From Mycolicibacter acidiphilus (GTDB taxonomy: Bacteria; Actinomycetota; Actinomycetes; Mycobacteriales; Mycobacteriaceae), in contig NZ_JAHCLR010000040.1 of assembly GCF_018455725.1 (NCBI RefSeq), positions 1 to 60,488 of the forward strand: a stretch of 60,488 nt of DNA. Reading direction: 5' to 3'. Both the position numbers and the translations under genes were made by a program. Shown piece by piece: positions 38,227-48,650 of this stretch. The notes beneath the pieces were generated by a model, which saw nothing but the letters and a program-made list of their open reading frames with translations, was not told the origin of the DNA and did not search any database. Numbering within the stretch: the first letter of the stretch is position 1; each line of letters begins with the position of its first letter.

Positions 38227-38845
38227 GTAGCCGCAGCGCGGCGTCCACCGCCAGCGCGGGCACGTCCAGCGTCTTCGACGCGAGATCGTGGCGGGCCTTG
38301 GCGATCTCGACGACCTCGGTGGGCGCGTCGATCAGCGCGGCGGCGGCGCGCACCTCGGCCAGGGTGCCGAACGGATCGGAGCCGCCGTGGGTGAAGACGG
38401 TCGGCACCGTGATGCGCGACAGGTGCTCGGTGCGCGGATGCTCCGGCTTGCCAGGGGCGTGCACCGGGTAGGAGAACAGTGTCAAAAGATCGGCCTGCGC
38501 GTGCTTTTCGGCGATCACCATCGAGGTCTGCCGGCCGCCGTAGGAGTGCCCGCCGACGATCAGCGGGCCACCGGTGAGTTCGTGGACGTGGGCGATCGCC
38601 GCGATGATGCCGTCCCGGTCGGTGGCGCCGTTGCCGCCGGGCGGGCCCTTGGGTCGTCGCCGCCGGAACGGCAGGTTGTAGCGGATCGCCAGGAAACCGC
38701 GCCGTGCCCACTCGTCGCAGAGCGCCTGCAGCATCGGCGATTCCCGGTCGCCGCCGGCGCCGTGCGCCAGCAGCACCGCGCCGGCCGGGGTGCCGTCCGG
38801 GTGGTTCGCGATCCCGGCGATGACGGGAATCTCGGTGCGGCTCAT
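38219..38845 (-). CDS. Alpha/beta hydrolase, dienelactone-hydrolase type (Rv0421c-like)
   Basis: 208 residues from ATG 38845, overlapping the thiD stop. It has the oxyanion-hole region VLLAHGAGGDRESP, a nucleophile elbow GGHSYGGRQTS (Ser near residue 99), the acid in THGGSDPFG and the final His in KARHDLASKT. It sits at the end of the thiC-thiD transcript, as Rv0421c does in M. tuberculosis, so it may be under the same TPP control, although a thiamine role is not established. Confidence 0.85.
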   Translation of the reverse strand: MSRTEIPVIAGIANHPDGTPAGAVLLAHGAGGDRESPMLQALCDEWARRGFLAIRYNLPFRRRRPKGPPGGNGATDRDGIIAAIAHVHELTGGPLIVGGHSYGGRQTSMVIAEKHAQADLLTLFSYPVHAPGKPEHPRTEHLSRITVPTVFTHGGSDPFGTLAEVRAAAALIDAPTEVVEIAKARHDLASKTLDVPALAVDAALRLLS

Positions 38846-39666
38846 ACCCACAGTCGGAACAGCGGCGAGACCGGGCCGTGGCCGTGGCCGAGCGGGTAGG
38901 CCGAGCGCAGGCACTCGGTGACCCAGCGCTTGGCGAACGTCAGCGCTTCCGGGACGCTGTACCCGTGCGCGAGCGCGGCGGTGGTGGCCGCGGCCAGCGT
39001 GTCCCCGGCGCCGTGGTCGTCGCCGGTGGCGATCCGCGGCCCGGTGAACTCGTGAAACTCGGTGCCGTCGTAGAGCAGATCGGGGCTCTGCCCACTGGCC
39101 GGCAGGTGCCCGCCCTTCACCAGTGCCCACCGCGGTCCCAGCGCGTGCAGCGCTTTCGCCGCGGCACGCTGACTGTCGCCGTCCACCACGTCGATACCGA
39201 CCAGCAGGCGCACCTCGTGCAGATTCGGCGTCACCAGCGTCGCCAGCGGAAACAGCGTGTCCCGCAGCGCATCCAGGGCCGACTCGGGCAGCAGCGGATC
39301 GCCGTGCATCGATGCGCAGACCGGATCCACCACCAGCGGCACATCCAGCGTGCGCCAGGTGGCCGCCACCGCGGTGATGATCTCCGCCGACGCCAGCATC
39401 CCGGACTTCGCCGCGCCGATGCCGATGTCGGACGTGACCGCGTCGATCTGCGCGGCGACGGTCTCCGGGGGGATCGTGTGAAAACCCTTGACACCGACGG
39501 TGTTCTGCACGGTGACGGCGGTCACCGCGGCGCAGGCATGCACGCCGAGCAGCGCGAATGTGCGCATGTCGGCCTGCATGCCCGCACCGCCGCCGGAGTC
39601 CGACCCGGCGATGGTCAGCACCCGCGCCGGCGTCGTCCCCGGCAGCGGTAGCGGCAGGAAGTGCAC
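38842..39666 (-). CDS. thiD: Hydroxymethylpyrimidine / HMP-phosphate kinase
   Basis: 274 residues from GTG 39666. The enzyme phosphorylates HMP and HMP-P to HMP-PP for ThiE. The ribokinase-like fold is clear: [68 protein letters not shown] and the catalytic loop [20 protein letters not shown]. It follows thiC by 6 bases and is co-transcribed with it behind the TPP riboswitch. Confidence 0.95.
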   Translation of the reverse strand: MHFLPLPLPGTTPARVLTIAGSDSGGGAGMQADMRTFALLGVHACAAVTAVTVQNTVGVKGFHTIPPETVAAQIDAVTSDIGIGAAKSGMLASAEIITAVAATWRTLDVPLVVDPVCASMHGDPLLPESALDALRDTLFPLATLVTPNLHEVRLLVGIDVVDGDSQRAAAKALHALGPRWALVKGGHLPASGQSPDLLYDGTEFHEFTGPRIATGDDHGAGDTLAAATTAALAHGYSVPEALTFAKRWVTECLRSAYPLGHGHGPVSPLFRLWV

Positions 39667-39672
39667 CGGCGG

Positions 39673-41350
<1,678 letters not shown>

Positions 41351-41432
41351 TGGTGGTTGGCGGTACTCACGCTAGCGCAGCGCGACAGGGTTGGGGAGGG
41401 ACCGTCGGAGTGGGCGGGGGAGAATCGCGCCC

Positions 41433-41588
41433 ATGCCCATCCACGAGGCACCCGACGGTCAGACCGTGGCCGAATGCCCGCGCTGCGACGAGCGGTTCAC
41501 TGCCGAGGATGCCGAGGCGGCGAAGGCGTGGATGGCCGCGCACTGGCGGGTGCACAACGGCGAGATCGGTTGCGGTCGCCGGGGGTGA
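41433..41588 (+). CDS. Small C2H2-like zinc-finger protein
   Basis: 51 residues from ATG 41433, with GGGGGAGA about 10 bases upstream. It contains CPRCDERF at about residues 15-22 and HWRVH about 15 residues later, a Cys2His2-like spacing. It is divergent from thiC and may share the intergenic promoter region. I do not recognise a named family; DNA or protein binding is speculation. Confidence 0.6.
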   Translation: MPIHEAPDGQTVAECPRCDERFTAEDAEAAKAWMAAHWRVHNGEIGCGRRG

Positions 41589-41692
41589 ATCCGGTCCGTG
41601 GTCCACGGGCCGGGGCGTTCGCAGCGCGGGGGCTGACGTCGCATCACCACCGATTCGCCACAGATCATTTGAATAGCTAATATATATGTCTT

Positions 41693-43447
41693 GTGGTGAT
41701 CGTTGAGGAAGCGCACGGCCAGGAAACAGCCCCTGACCCCGGCGCCGTCGCGACCACCCGTCGTCGGCTGAGCTTCGACCGCGACCACCCCTGGTACAAG
41801 TGGATCGCGCTGTCCAACACCACCCTCGGCGTGCTGCTGGCCACCATCAACGGCTCGATCGTGCTGATCTCGCTGCCGGCGATCTTCCGCGGCATCGGGC
41901 TGAACCCGCTGGACCCGTCGAACGTCAGCTACCTGCTGTGGATGCTGATGGGCTACCTGCTGGTGTCGGCCGTGCTGGTGGTGTTCTTCGGGCGCCTCGG
42001 CGACATGTTCGGCCGGGTCAAGATCTACAACGCCGGCTTCGTGGTGTTCACCGTCGCCGCGATCGCGCTGTCGATCGACCCGTTCCAGCTCGGCTCCGGC
42101 GCGGACTGGCTGATCGGCTGGCGGGTGGTCCAGGGGGTCGGCGGGGCGATGCTGATGGCGTCGTCGTCGGCGATCCTGACCGACGCCTTCCCGGCCAACC
42201 AGCGCGGCATGGCGCTCGGCGTCAACCAGGTGGCCGCGGTCGCCGGATCGTTCGTCGGCCTGCTGCTCGGCGGGGTGCTCTCCGAATGGGACTGGCGGGC
42301 GGTGTTCTGGGTCGGCGTGCCGATCGGGATCCTCGGCACCATCTGGTCGATGCGCTCGCTGCACGAACTCGGCGAGGTCAGCCCCGGCAAACTGGACTGG
42401 GCCGGCACCGCCACGCTGGCCGTCGGCCTGACCATCCTGCTGACCGCCATCACCTACTCCATCCAGCCCTACGGCGACGCCCCGACCGGCTGGACCAGCC
42501 CCTGGGTGCTGGGCTCGCTGGCCGCCGGGGTGCTGGTGCTCGGGTTGTTCTGCGTCATCGAATTGCGGGTGGCCGCGCCGATGCTCGACGTGCGGCTGTT
42601 CAAACTCAAAGCATTCGGCATGGCCAACCTGGCCGGGCTGATGTCGGCCGTCGGCCGCGGCGGGCTGCAGTTCATGCTGATCATCTGGCTGCAGGGCATC
42701 TGGCTGCCGCTGCACGGCTACAGCTTCGAATCCACCCCGCTGTGGTCGGGCATCTACCTGCTGCCGATGACAGTCGGCTTCCTGGTGGCCGGGCCGCTCG
42801 CCGGCATCCTCAGCGACCGGCACGGCGCGCGGGCGTACGCGGTCGGCGGCATGGTGCTGGTGGCGGCGACGTTCGTGGCGCTGACCCTGATCCCGGTGGA
42901 CTTCGACTACCGGGTGTTCGCGGTGCTGGTGTTCCTCAACGGCCTGGGCGGCGGCATCTTCACCGCGCCCAACAGCGCCGTGGTGATGTCGAGCGTCCCG
43001 GCCGACCAGCGCGGCTCGGCGTCGGGCGTGCGGGCGACGTTCTTCAACGCCGGCACCTCGCTGTCGATCGGCATCTTCTTCTCGCTGATGGTGATCGGCC
43101 TGGCGAACACCCTGCCCGGCGCGATGGGTGCCGGGCTGCAGCAACAGGGCGTGGCGCCCGGCGTCGCCGACCAGGTGGCGGGCACCCCGCCGGTCGGCAG
43201 CCTGTTCGCGGCGTTCCTGGGCTACAACCCGATGGGCGAACTGCTCGGGCCGTCGGGGGCGCTGACCCAGCCCGGCGTCGACGCCGGTGCGCTCACCGGC
43301 CACACCTTCTTTCCGCAGCTGATCTCCGGGCCGTTCCACGCCGGGCTGGTGGTGGTGTTCGCCGCCGCCGCGCTGATGAGCGTGATCGGCGCGGTGGCCT
43401 CCTGGGTGACGCCGGGACGGTACGCCGCCGAGGTCGGCGCTGACTGA
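41693..43447 (+). CDS. MFS transporter, DHA2 (14-TMS) drug-exporter type
   Basis: 584 residues; GTG 41693 is used (GTG 41696 adjacent). It has 14 hydrophobic segments. Motif A-type [17 protein letters not shown] follows TM2 (about residue 100). [33 protein letters not shown] is the DHA2 signature region. The second half has [20 protein letters not shown] and [20 protein letters not shown]. Substrate unknown; family members export drugs, siderophores or lipids. The upstream region is unusually A/T-rich (TAGCTAATATATATG at 41674-41688), suggesting a regulated promoter. No regulator gene is adjacent. Confidence 0.9.
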   Translation: MVIVEEAHGQETAPDPGAVATTRRRLSFDRDHPWYKWIALSNTTLGVLLATINGSIVLISLPAIFRGIGLNPLDPSNVSYLLWMLMGYLLVSAVLVVFFGRLGDMFGRVKIYNAGFVVFTVAAIALSIDPFQLGSGADWLIGWRVVQGVGGAMLMASSSAILTDAFPANQRGMALGVNQVAAVAGSFVGLLLGGVLSEWDWRAVFWVGVPIGILGTIWSMRSLHELGEVSPGKLDWAGTATLAVGLTILLTAITYSIQPYGDAPTGWTSPWVLGSLAAGVLVLGLFCVIELRVAAPMLDVRLFKLKAFGMANLAGLMSAVGRGGLQFMLIIWLQGIWLPLHGYSFESTPLWSGIYLLPMTVGFLVAGPLAGILSDRHGARAYAVGGMVLVAATFVALTLIPVDFDYRVFAVLVFLNGLGGGIFTAPNSAVVMSSVPADQRGSASGVRATFFNAGTSLSIGIFFSLMVIGLANTLPGAMGAGLQQQGVAPGVADQVAGTPPVGSLFAAFLGYNPMGELLGPSGALTQPGVDAGALTGHTFFPQLISGPFHAGLVVVFAAAALMSVIGAVASWVTPGRYAAEVGAD

Positions 43448-43506
43448 GCCGATCCAAATCCGGCCTGTCCGGTAACGGCGAGCATTCCCCGATCGTTCGG
43501 ATCCGG

Positions 43507-43650
43507 GTGTCGACTCTCGTTCGCGCGAAGCTGCAAGCGATCGCCGACGTCAGGCGCGTGAGTGTGTCCAAGGTGCTATGCGAAGCGATCGACGAATTCG
43601 TGGAGCGCGGGGAACGTGGATCCGCAGGCTGCGTCAGCTCTCCGACGTGA
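43507..43650 (+). pseudogene. Remnant or poorly started ribbon-helix-helix antitoxin-like ORF
   Basis: An open frame runs from the stop at 43441 to TGA at 43650. It encodes IVRIRVSTLVRAKLQAIAD followed by VRRVSVSKVLCEAIDEFVE, a good match to a CopG/RHH DNA-binding fold (beta-strand, then two helices). The beta-strand codons begin at 43492, but no ATG, GTG or TTG precedes them; the first GTG (43507) would remove part of the strand. No toxin gene follows; the 3' end runs into the convergent MBL gene. It is probably decayed. Confidence 0.45.
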
Positions 43651-44473
43651 ACGTGTAGGTCTCGCCGTGCGCCAGGTAGACGAACCGGGTCTCGGTGTCG
43701 GATGCCGCCGCGGCCTCCTTGAAATCCTCGAGGCCGGACTGGAACACCGAGTAGTCGTTGTAGTGGATCGGGATCGCGGTGTGCGGCTTGACGATCTCGA
43801 CCGCCCGCACCCCCATCTCGCCGGTCATGGTGACGACGCTGGTCAAGAAGGTGGTGCCGCCGACGTGGATCAGGCCCAGGTCGATGTCGGGGTAGCGCTG
43901 CGGGATCTCCGCCAGGTTGTCGATCAACATCGTGTCGCCGGTGATGTAGAGCCGGTAGAGGTGCTGCTCGCCGCGGAAGAAGTCCAGCAGGTGCCCGTTG
44001 ACCGGCATCAGCAGCGCGTTGACCGCGTCGTCGGTGGAGTGCTTGGCCGGCATCGCGGTGATCTTCAGGGTCGTCTCTCCCTTGTGGACGTCGATGGACT
44101 CCCAGGTCTGCAGGGCGAACCCCCGTTGAAAGCCCAGGGCGTCCAGTTTGCCGACGGCATCGGCGGTGGAGACGATCGGCAGTCCCTTGTCGAGCTCGGC
44201 GGCGGCGACGTCGTCGAAGTGGTCCCCGTGGTAGTGCGACAGCACGATCAGGTCCAGCGGCGGCAGGTCGGCGATCTGGCAGGCCGGCTCCACCTCCCGG
44301 CGGGCCCAGATGCCGTGCCCGAGGTGGACGTGCTGGCCCTTGTGCAGGAAGGTCGGATCGGTCAGCACGGTCAGCCCGCCGAACCGGATCAAGGTGGTGG
44401 CGTTGCCGATGAAGTAGACCTCGCCCCGGCTGAAATCGGCCGTGCCGTCACCGGTGAGTTCCAGGGAAGCCAT
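43634..44473 (-). CDS. MBL-fold metal-dependent hydrolase (UlaG-like)
   Basis: 279 residues from ATG 44473 with AGGGG upstream. Features are VYFIGNATTLIRFGGLTVLTDPTF, the zinc motif VLSHYHGDHFDD (about residue 80), MPAKHS, YITGDTM and IPIHYNDY. It is typical of UlaG/YtnP-like lactonases or of N-acyl-phosphatidylethanolamine phospholipase D-like hydrolases. Substrate unknown. No operon partner is evident. Confidence 0.85.
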   Translation of the reverse strand: MASLELTGDGTADFSRGEVYFIGNATTLIRFGGLTVLTDPTFLHKGQHVHLGHGIWARREVEPACQIADLPPLDLIVLSHYHGDHFDDVAAAELDKGLPIVSTADAVGKLDALGFQRGFALQTWESIDVHKGETTLKITAMPAKHSTDDAVNALLMPVNGHLLDFFRGEQHLYRLYITGDTMLIDNLAEIPQRYPDIDLGLIHVGGTTFLTSVVTMTGEMGVRAVEIVKPHTAIPIHYNDYSVFQSGLEDFKEAAAASDTETRFVYLAHGETYTFTSES

Positions 44474-44905
44474 GCCGTGCCCCTGTTCGGTAGGTACCGA
44501 ATGCCGGCCTGCATCGGTGCGGCTCGACCTGGGATCGAGGGTAGTGCGTCCGGTCGGGCCGCAACGGGTCGTGCGGCGCCCGTCGAGCAAGAAACTGGCT
44601 TTTTGCTGGAAATTTTTTGAGCAATTTCAGCAAACGGTCCAGGTTCGTGGCGTGTGGATCACGGATGCAATCCAGAAGGAGTGCGGGTTGTCAAACCTGC
44701 CGGTTGCCGCCAGCGAATATCTGAAAACATACGGTTCGGATGAAAATAGAGCCTGTTCGGTTGCTTCGGTATGGCAAACCTCGGCGCTTGTCGTGGTGAC
44801 CCACCTTGGCTGTGACTCCCTTGACCCGTCGTCGCCCGTAATTAACATGAGTTGCTGTTGGAAAAAATCAGTCGGTACTAGCCGATTGCTCAGCGAGAGG
44901 ACACC
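44474..44905. other. Low-GC intergenic region with a hairpin before the fourth PGRS gene
   Basis: 432 bases without a convincing gene and much richer in A/T than its surroundings. TTGCTGGAAATT (44603-44614) and AATTTCAGCAA (44623-44633) form an A/T-rich stem of 11 pairs with one bulged G. Short open frames here lack ribosome-binding sites and known motifs. A good promoter lies at 44821-44848. The composition suggests recently acquired or strongly regulated DNA. Confidence 0.5.
44821..44848 (+). promoter_or_regulatory. SigA-type promoter for the 44906 PGRS gene
   Basis: TTGACC (-35, 44821-44826) and TAACAT (-10, 44843-44848) are separated by 16 bases. Transcription would start near 44855, leaving a leader of about 50 bases that includes the AGAGGA ribosome-binding site just before ATG 44906. 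Among the PGRS genes in this window it has the clearest promoter. Confidence 0.65.
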
Positions 44906-47521
44906 ATGTCAAGTCGTCACAGTGGCCCGGGGGAGGGCGGTCGCAGGACCGGCGGTAACGGTCGGCGTAGTCGGGTTATCGGTGCGGGCACCGTCGTCGG
45001 AGCATTCCTGGCTTTCGGGATGGCACCACTGGGTGCTCCCTCGGCCCACGCGGATCTCGACAGTCTGTTCGACCTGATCAACGCGGATCTGTTCAGTTCA
45101 ACAGACCCGGTAAACCTGTTCGACGCCGATGAGGCGCTGCCGGCCTTCATCAACCTGCACGAGGACCTCGAGGCATGGCTGGCCGATCCGAGCAACGGAT
45201 CGTTGATCGACCAGATCAACCAGCCGTGGGTCGACCTGCTCGGTCGCAACCTGATCGGCGACGGAGTCGACGACTTCAGCGGCACCAACGACTCGCTGCT
45301 GGGCTGGATGGGCTTCGGCAACCTGGGTGACGGCGGCCTGCTGTTCGGCGACGGTGGCACCGGGGCGGCGGGTGCTGCCGGTGGTGACGCAGGCATGTTC
45401 GGTGACGGCGGGGCCGGCGGTGAGGGCTTTGCGGCGACGGCGACGTCGGAGGCAGGTACCGGCGGCAACGGTGGTGACGGCGGTTGGCTGTACGGCGACG
45501 GCGGCACCGGCGGCCAGGGTGGCGCCGGCCTCATCGGAAAGATCGGCGACGCCCAGACTGCTGACGATGCGGCCGGGACCGGCCAGGAGGGTGGCGTCGG
45601 TGGCACCGGTGGTGTCGGCGGCAACGGCGGCATGCTCTATGGCAACGCCGGCGACGGCGGCCAGGGTGGCGTCGGTGGTGCCGGCGGTGCCGGTGGCACG
45701 GGCCTGACCGGCGTAAACGGCACGGCCACGGACGGCCCGAACGCGGGTGGCGCCGGTGGTACCGGCGGTCACGGTGGTGAGGGCGGCGCGGCCGGTGCGG
45801 CGGGGGCCAAGCACGGTGAGCTCGCCGGCGTTGCCGGTGCCAAGGGCGAAGCCGGCATCCTCGGCGCCGGTGGCACCGGCGGCACCGGTGGTGCCGGCGG
45901 CGCGGCGTTCAAGGACGCCGACGGCAACTACGTCGGAGACGGTGCGGCGGGCGGTGCCGGTGGCGCTGGTGGCGACGGCGACGCGGATGGTGCGGCCGGA
46001 GCCGGCGGTACCGGTGGTGTCGGTGGCGCGGGTCTGACCGGCGGCACCGGTGGTGCCGGTGGTTTCGGCGGCGTCGGCGCGCAAGGTGCTGACGGCGGTA
46101 CCGGTGGCGCCGGTGGTGTGGGCGGCCTCGGTACTCAGGTTGCCGGCGTCGGCGGCGTCGGCGGTGTCGGTGGTGCCGGAGGTGCCGGTGTCGACGGCGC
46201 GGACGGCGGTGCCGGTGGTGCCGGTGGCGTCGGCGGCGCCGGTGCGGCGGGCCACGGAGTGCTCACCGGTGTCAGCAGCGGCGTCCCGGCCGACCCCGAC
46301 CCGGCGCAAGCCGGTGGCCTCGGTGGCGTCGGCGGTGCCGGGGGTGCGGGAACCGACGGCGGTGCCTTCGGCGCCGGCGGTGACGGTGGCGCCGGCGGTA
46401 GCGGTGCCGCCGTGGGCGACGGCGCAACCGGTGGTGCCGGTGGTGCCGGCGGCAATGGTGGAGCGGCCTCCGAGGACGCTGCCGGCCAGGGCGGCGGCGG
46501 CGGTGGTGGTGGCGGCGGTGCGCGCGTCGCCGGTGAGAACGACGGCACGGCAACCGGCACGGCGACCGGTGGCGCCGGTGGTGCCGGCGGCGACGGCAGT
46601 GCGACCGACGCCGGTGGTCACGGCGGCTTCGGCGGGTCGGCGACCATTCACGCCGACGGCACCGACAACGTCGCATCCGGAACCGTCACCGGCGGCAACG
46701 GCGGCGACGCGGTCGGCACCGGTACCGGCGGCAACGGCGGGCTCGGCTCCATCAACGCGGTCAGCACCGACGGGACGTCCACCGGCAGTCACGCCGGTGG
46801 CGACGACTCGAGTGCGCACGGCGGCAACGGCGGCAAGGGCGAGGACGGCGGCCAGGGTGGTGACGGCAATAAGGGCAAGCTCGTCGCCGACAACGGCGGC
46901 ACGTCCACCGGTACTGCACAGGGCGGCAACGGTGGCGACGGCACTGACGGCGGCGCCGGTGGCAAGGGCGGTGTCGCCGACATCACCAGCGGCAAGGTGA
47001 CCACTGCCTTCGGCAACGACCATGCCGGCGGGCCCGGCGGCACCGCGTCCGGTACCGACACCGCCGGTGACGGCGGTAACGGAGCGGGCGGTGGCGTCGG
47101 CGGTAACGGCGGCGGCGCGAGCATCATGGCCGGCGGCACCGATGCCGTCGGCAGCGGCACCTCCACCGGTGGTGCCGGCGGTGACGCGACAGGCGCGGGC
47201 AGCCACGGCGGCGGCGGCGGGTCGTCGCGGATCTTCGGGCTGAACGACAACAGCACGGCCAGTGGAACCGCCACCGGCGGTGCCGGCGGCGACGGCAGTG
47301 ACGGTGGGGCCGGCGGGCGGGCCGGCGACGCCGGTCTCGGCGCCGGTGTCACGGACCCGACGGCCGGGACCACCCAGTCGGTGACCGATACCACCGTCAC
47401 CGGCGGCGGCGGCGGCGACGCCACCGGGGCCGACCAGACCGGCAAGGGCGGCGACGAGAGTGACGTCTACGCCACGGACGGTCAGACCGTGGTGAAGGGT
47501 GAGGTCGTCACCAAGCCCTGA
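44906..47521 (+). CDS. Secreted non-PE PGRS-type glycine-rich protein, divergent member
   Basis: 871 residues, ATG 44906 after GCGAGAGGACACC. The signal peptide has a strong basic region ([14 protein letters not shown]) and a core [22 protein letters not shown] shared with the 14292 protein. The following domain differs from the other three: [20 protein letters not shown], then helical residues, without the CGxICNG cysteines, ending [15 protein letters not shown] repeats follow. The last 350 residues are enriched in Ser, Thr and Asp ([27 protein letters not shown]) and end in a non-repetitive tail, [18 protein letters not shown]. Function unknown; surface location inferred. Confidence 0.85.
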   Translation: MSSRHSGPGEGGRRTGGNGRRSRVIGAGTVVGAFLAFGMAPLGAPSAHADLDSLFDLINADLFSSTDPVNLFDADEALPAFINLHEDLEAWLADPSNGSLIDQINQPWVDLLGRNLIGDGVDDFSGTNDSLLGWMGFGNLGDGGLLFGDGGTGAAGAAGGDAGMFGDGGAGGEGFAATATSEAGTGGNGGDGGWLYGDGGTGGQGGAGLIGKIGDAQTADDAAGTGQEGGVGGTGGVGGNGGMLYGNAGDGGQGGVGGAGGAGGTGLTGVNGTATDGPNAGGAGGTGGHGGEGGAAGAAGAKHGELAGVAGAKGEAGILGAGGTGGTGGAGGAAFKDADGNYVGDGAAGGAGGAGGDGDADGAAGAGGTGGVGGAGLTGGTGGAGGFGGVGAQGADGGTGGAGGVGGLGTQVAGVGGVGGVGGAGGAGVDGADGGAGGAGGVGGAGAAGHGVLTGVSSGVPADPDPAQAGGLGGVGGAGGAGTDGGAFGAGGDGGAGGSGAAVGDGATGGAGGAGGNGGAASEDAAGQGGGGGGGGGGARVAGENDGTATGTATGGAGGAGGDGSATDAGGHGGFGGSATIHADGTDNVASGTVTGGNGGDAVGTGTGGNGGLGSINAVSTDGTSTGSHAGGDDSSAHGGNGGKGEDGGQGGDGNKGKLVADNGGTSTGTAQGGNGGDGTDGGAGGKGGVADITSGKVTTAFGNDHAGGPGGTASGTDTAGDGGNGAGGGVGGNGGGASIMAGGTDAVGSGTSTGGAGGDATGAGSHGGGGGSSRIFGLNDNSTASGTATGGAGGDGSDGGAGGRAGDAGLGAGVTDPTAGTTQSVTDTTVTGGGGGDATGADQTGKGGDESDVYATDGQTVVKGEVVTKP

Positions 47522-47535
47522 TCGGGGCGACAGAT

Positions 47536-47578
47536 GAAGCCCTGGCCTCGGGATTCAGCAGCCCGAGGCCAGGGCTTC
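47536..47578 (+). terminator. Perfect 17-bp hairpin terminator
   Basis: The arms at 47536-47552 and 47562-47578 are perfectly complementary (GAAGCCCTGGCCTCGGG and its complement) around a 9-base loop, 15 bases after the PGRS stop codon. It isolates the M-box transcript downstream. Confidence 0.85.
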
Positions 47579-47655
47579 GCCCGTTGCCGGGCGCGCTGTC
47601 CGCGCCTCGTGTAGCGCCGCCCGGACGGCCCGCGACACGCCGATCGGGTAACGGT

Positions 47656-47684
47656 TTGACCCCGGCGCCGACGTCATGCACTAT
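47656..47684 (+). promoter_or_regulatory. Probable promoter of the M-box transcript
   Basis: TTGACC at 47656-47661 is a good -35 element. CACTAT (47679-47684, 17-base spacing) or TATGGG (47682-47687, 20-base spacing) could serve as the -10. Transcription would begin at or just before the riboswitch. Confidence 0.45.
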
Positions 47685-47691
47685 GGGACAT

Positions 47692-47858
47692 GCAAGCACC
47701 TCGTTAGGTGAGGCGTCTGCACGGACATAGGCCACTGACCCCGAACGTCGAGAGACGCCCCGGGTCAGGACAGCTCCTCCCGGATTAAGGGTTGAGCCCA
47801 AGTGGCTTCCGGTTACCGGACACGCCGTGCAGTGCCGAAACTCAACGAGAGGGGTGCG
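47692..47858 (+). promoter_or_regulatory. M-box (ykoK) magnesium riboswitch
   Basis: Conserved M-box segments occur in order: CGTTAGGTGAGGC (47702-47714), ACATAGGCCACTG, AACGTCGAGAGACGCC (47743-47758), GGGTCAGGACAGCTCCT and AAGTGGCTTCC. GCACCTCG near 47696 can pair with CGAGAGGGGTGC near 47847 as the closing P1 helix. M-box RNAs fold on binding Mg2+ and lower expression of downstream genes, usually Mg transporters. In M. tuberculosis M-boxes precede Rv1535 and the PE20-PPE31 region. Here it precedes a 64-residue small protein, with micro-ORFs in between. Confidence 0.88.
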
Positions 47859-47896
47859 GTCTCCCGACAGTTGTCGGGGCAGCCTCCTAGCATGCG

Positions 47897-47941
47897 ATGA
47901 AGCCGGCATTCGATGCCGCCCGTGCGACCGAGAGGAGGTGA
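47897..47941 (+). CDS. 14-codon micro-ORF in the M-box leader
   Basis: ATG AAG CCG to TGA, encoding MKPAFDAARATERR. It has no ribosome-binding site of its own. Its last two sense codons (AGG AGG) and the TGA form the Shine-Dalgarno sequence of the next micro-ORF, so a ribosome finishing here would cover or expose that site. Translation is unproven. Confidence 0.3.
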   Translation: MKPAFDAARATERR

Positions 47942-47948
47942 GGGACGA

Positions 47949-48029
47949 ATGAGTTCCGGTGATAGTCCGAGCCGATATCTGACGTCAGTTCCGTCCCCAT
48001 CCGAACGGTCGCATACCGCCTCCAGCTGA
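47949..48029 (+). CDS. 26-residue leader ORF with a perfect ribosome-binding site
   Basis: ATG 47949 is preceded by AGGAGGTGA (47933-47941), the full anti-16S complement. It encodes a Ser-rich peptide, MSSGDSPSRYLTSVPSPSER plus HTASS. The stop is 59 bases before the main ORF. Its position between the M-box and the small-protein gene suggests a role in translational coupling, but it may itself be the regulated product. Confidence 0.5.
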   Translation: MSSGDSPSRYLTSVPSPSERSHTASS

Positions 48030-48041
48030 GTCTCGATCAGA

Positions 48042-48084
48042 GCCTCCTCGCTGAGTGCGTCGCGCCGTTACGCGACTAGGAGGC
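48042..48084 (+). promoter_or_regulatory. Possible Shine-Dalgarno-sequestering helix of the small-protein gene
   Basis: GCCTCCT at 48042-48048 is exactly complementary to AGGAGGC at 48078-48084, the ribosome-binding site of the ORF at 48089. CCTCCT at 47883-47888 could likewise mask AGGAGG at 47933-47938 of the leader ORF. Such helices would let the riboswitch act on translation initiation. Confidence 0.4.
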
Positions 48085-48088
48085 CATC

Positions 48089-48283
48089 ATGGTTGCAATC
48101 GCCTACACCGACATCACGACGCCCGCCGCGCCGCCCGTAAAGGCAGCGAAGAAGCTGGATCGTCGTCCTGCCGCACCCACTTCGGACCCTGTCGTCGACA
48201 TGGCCACCCGGGTGCTGAGCGTCCCGCTGCACCAGATGTACGCACTCCTGTGGCGCGTCGGGCTGCTGACGGTCGACGAGTAG
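48089..48283 (+). CDS. Small protein under M-box control
   Basis: 64 residues; ATG 48089, AGGAGG at 48078-48083. The N-terminal half is Thr/Ala/Pro/Lys-rich (TDITTPAAPPVKAAKKLDRR) and probably disordered. The C-terminal half (VVDMATRVLSVPLHQMYALLWRVGLLTVDE) is a likely amphipathic or membrane-associated helix. It is not a recognised transporter. In M. tuberculosis an M-box precedes the small gene Rv1535; whether this is its counterpart cannot be decided without comparison. A strong terminator follows, so it is the only product besides the leader ORFs. Confidence 0.75.
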   Translation: MVAIAYTDITTPAAPPVKAAKKLDRRPAAPTSDPVVDMATRVLSVPLHQMYALLWRVGLLTVDE

Positions 48284-48300
48284 GACTTGATGTAAAAGCC

Positions 48301-48330
48301 AGGCCGCCCGGGATCCGTCCCGGGCGGCCT
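48301..48330. terminator. Perfect 12-bp hairpin between convergent genes
   Basis: AGGCCGCCCGGG (48301-48312) and CCCGGGCGGCCT (48319-48330) close a 6-base loop and are followed by GAGCTTTGAT. It ends the M-box transcript and can also stop transcription from the minus-strand ctpH region. Confidence 0.85.
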
Positions 48331-48360
48331 GAGCTTTGATCAGCTGTGCGTGCAGGCCCG

Positions 48361-48633
48361 TCAGGCCTCTTCCAGCGCCTCGCCCAACTGCTCCAGCATC
48401 TGGTTGCGGTGGTTGCTGGCCAGCACATGACCGGCCGCCACCGCGAACGCGACCGGCCAGTCGATGATCTCGAACGCGGCCAGCATCGCCAGCCCGCCGT
48501 AGTAGGCGATCTGCTCCGGCGGCGGCACGGTCACCCGGCCGAACACCGGCAACTCGATCGCGAACCGCTCGCCTTCGCGGATGCGCTCCACGGCTTCGGC
48601 CTGCGGCGTGCTGCGCCGCGACTTGTCGGCCAT
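48361..48633 (-). CDS. Small conserved mycobacterial protein (Rv0424c-like)
   Basis: 90 residues from ATG 48633, with AGGAGG 6 bases upstream. The basic N-terminus (ADKSRRSTPQAEAVERIREG) is followed by one or two hydrophobic stretches (IAYYGGLAMLAAFEIIDWPVAFAVAAGHVLA) and an acidic end, LEQLGEALEEA. It is the neighbour of ctpH, in the same order as Rv0424c-ctpH in M. tuberculosis. Function unknown; a membrane link to the ATPase is possible. Confidence 0.75.
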   Translation of the reverse strand: MADKSRRSTPQAEAVERIREGERFAIELPVFGRVTVPPPEQIAYYGGLAMLAAFEIIDWPVAFAVAAGHVLASNHRNQMLEQLGEALEEA

Positions 48634-48650
48634 CATCTGCCTCCTGGGGC

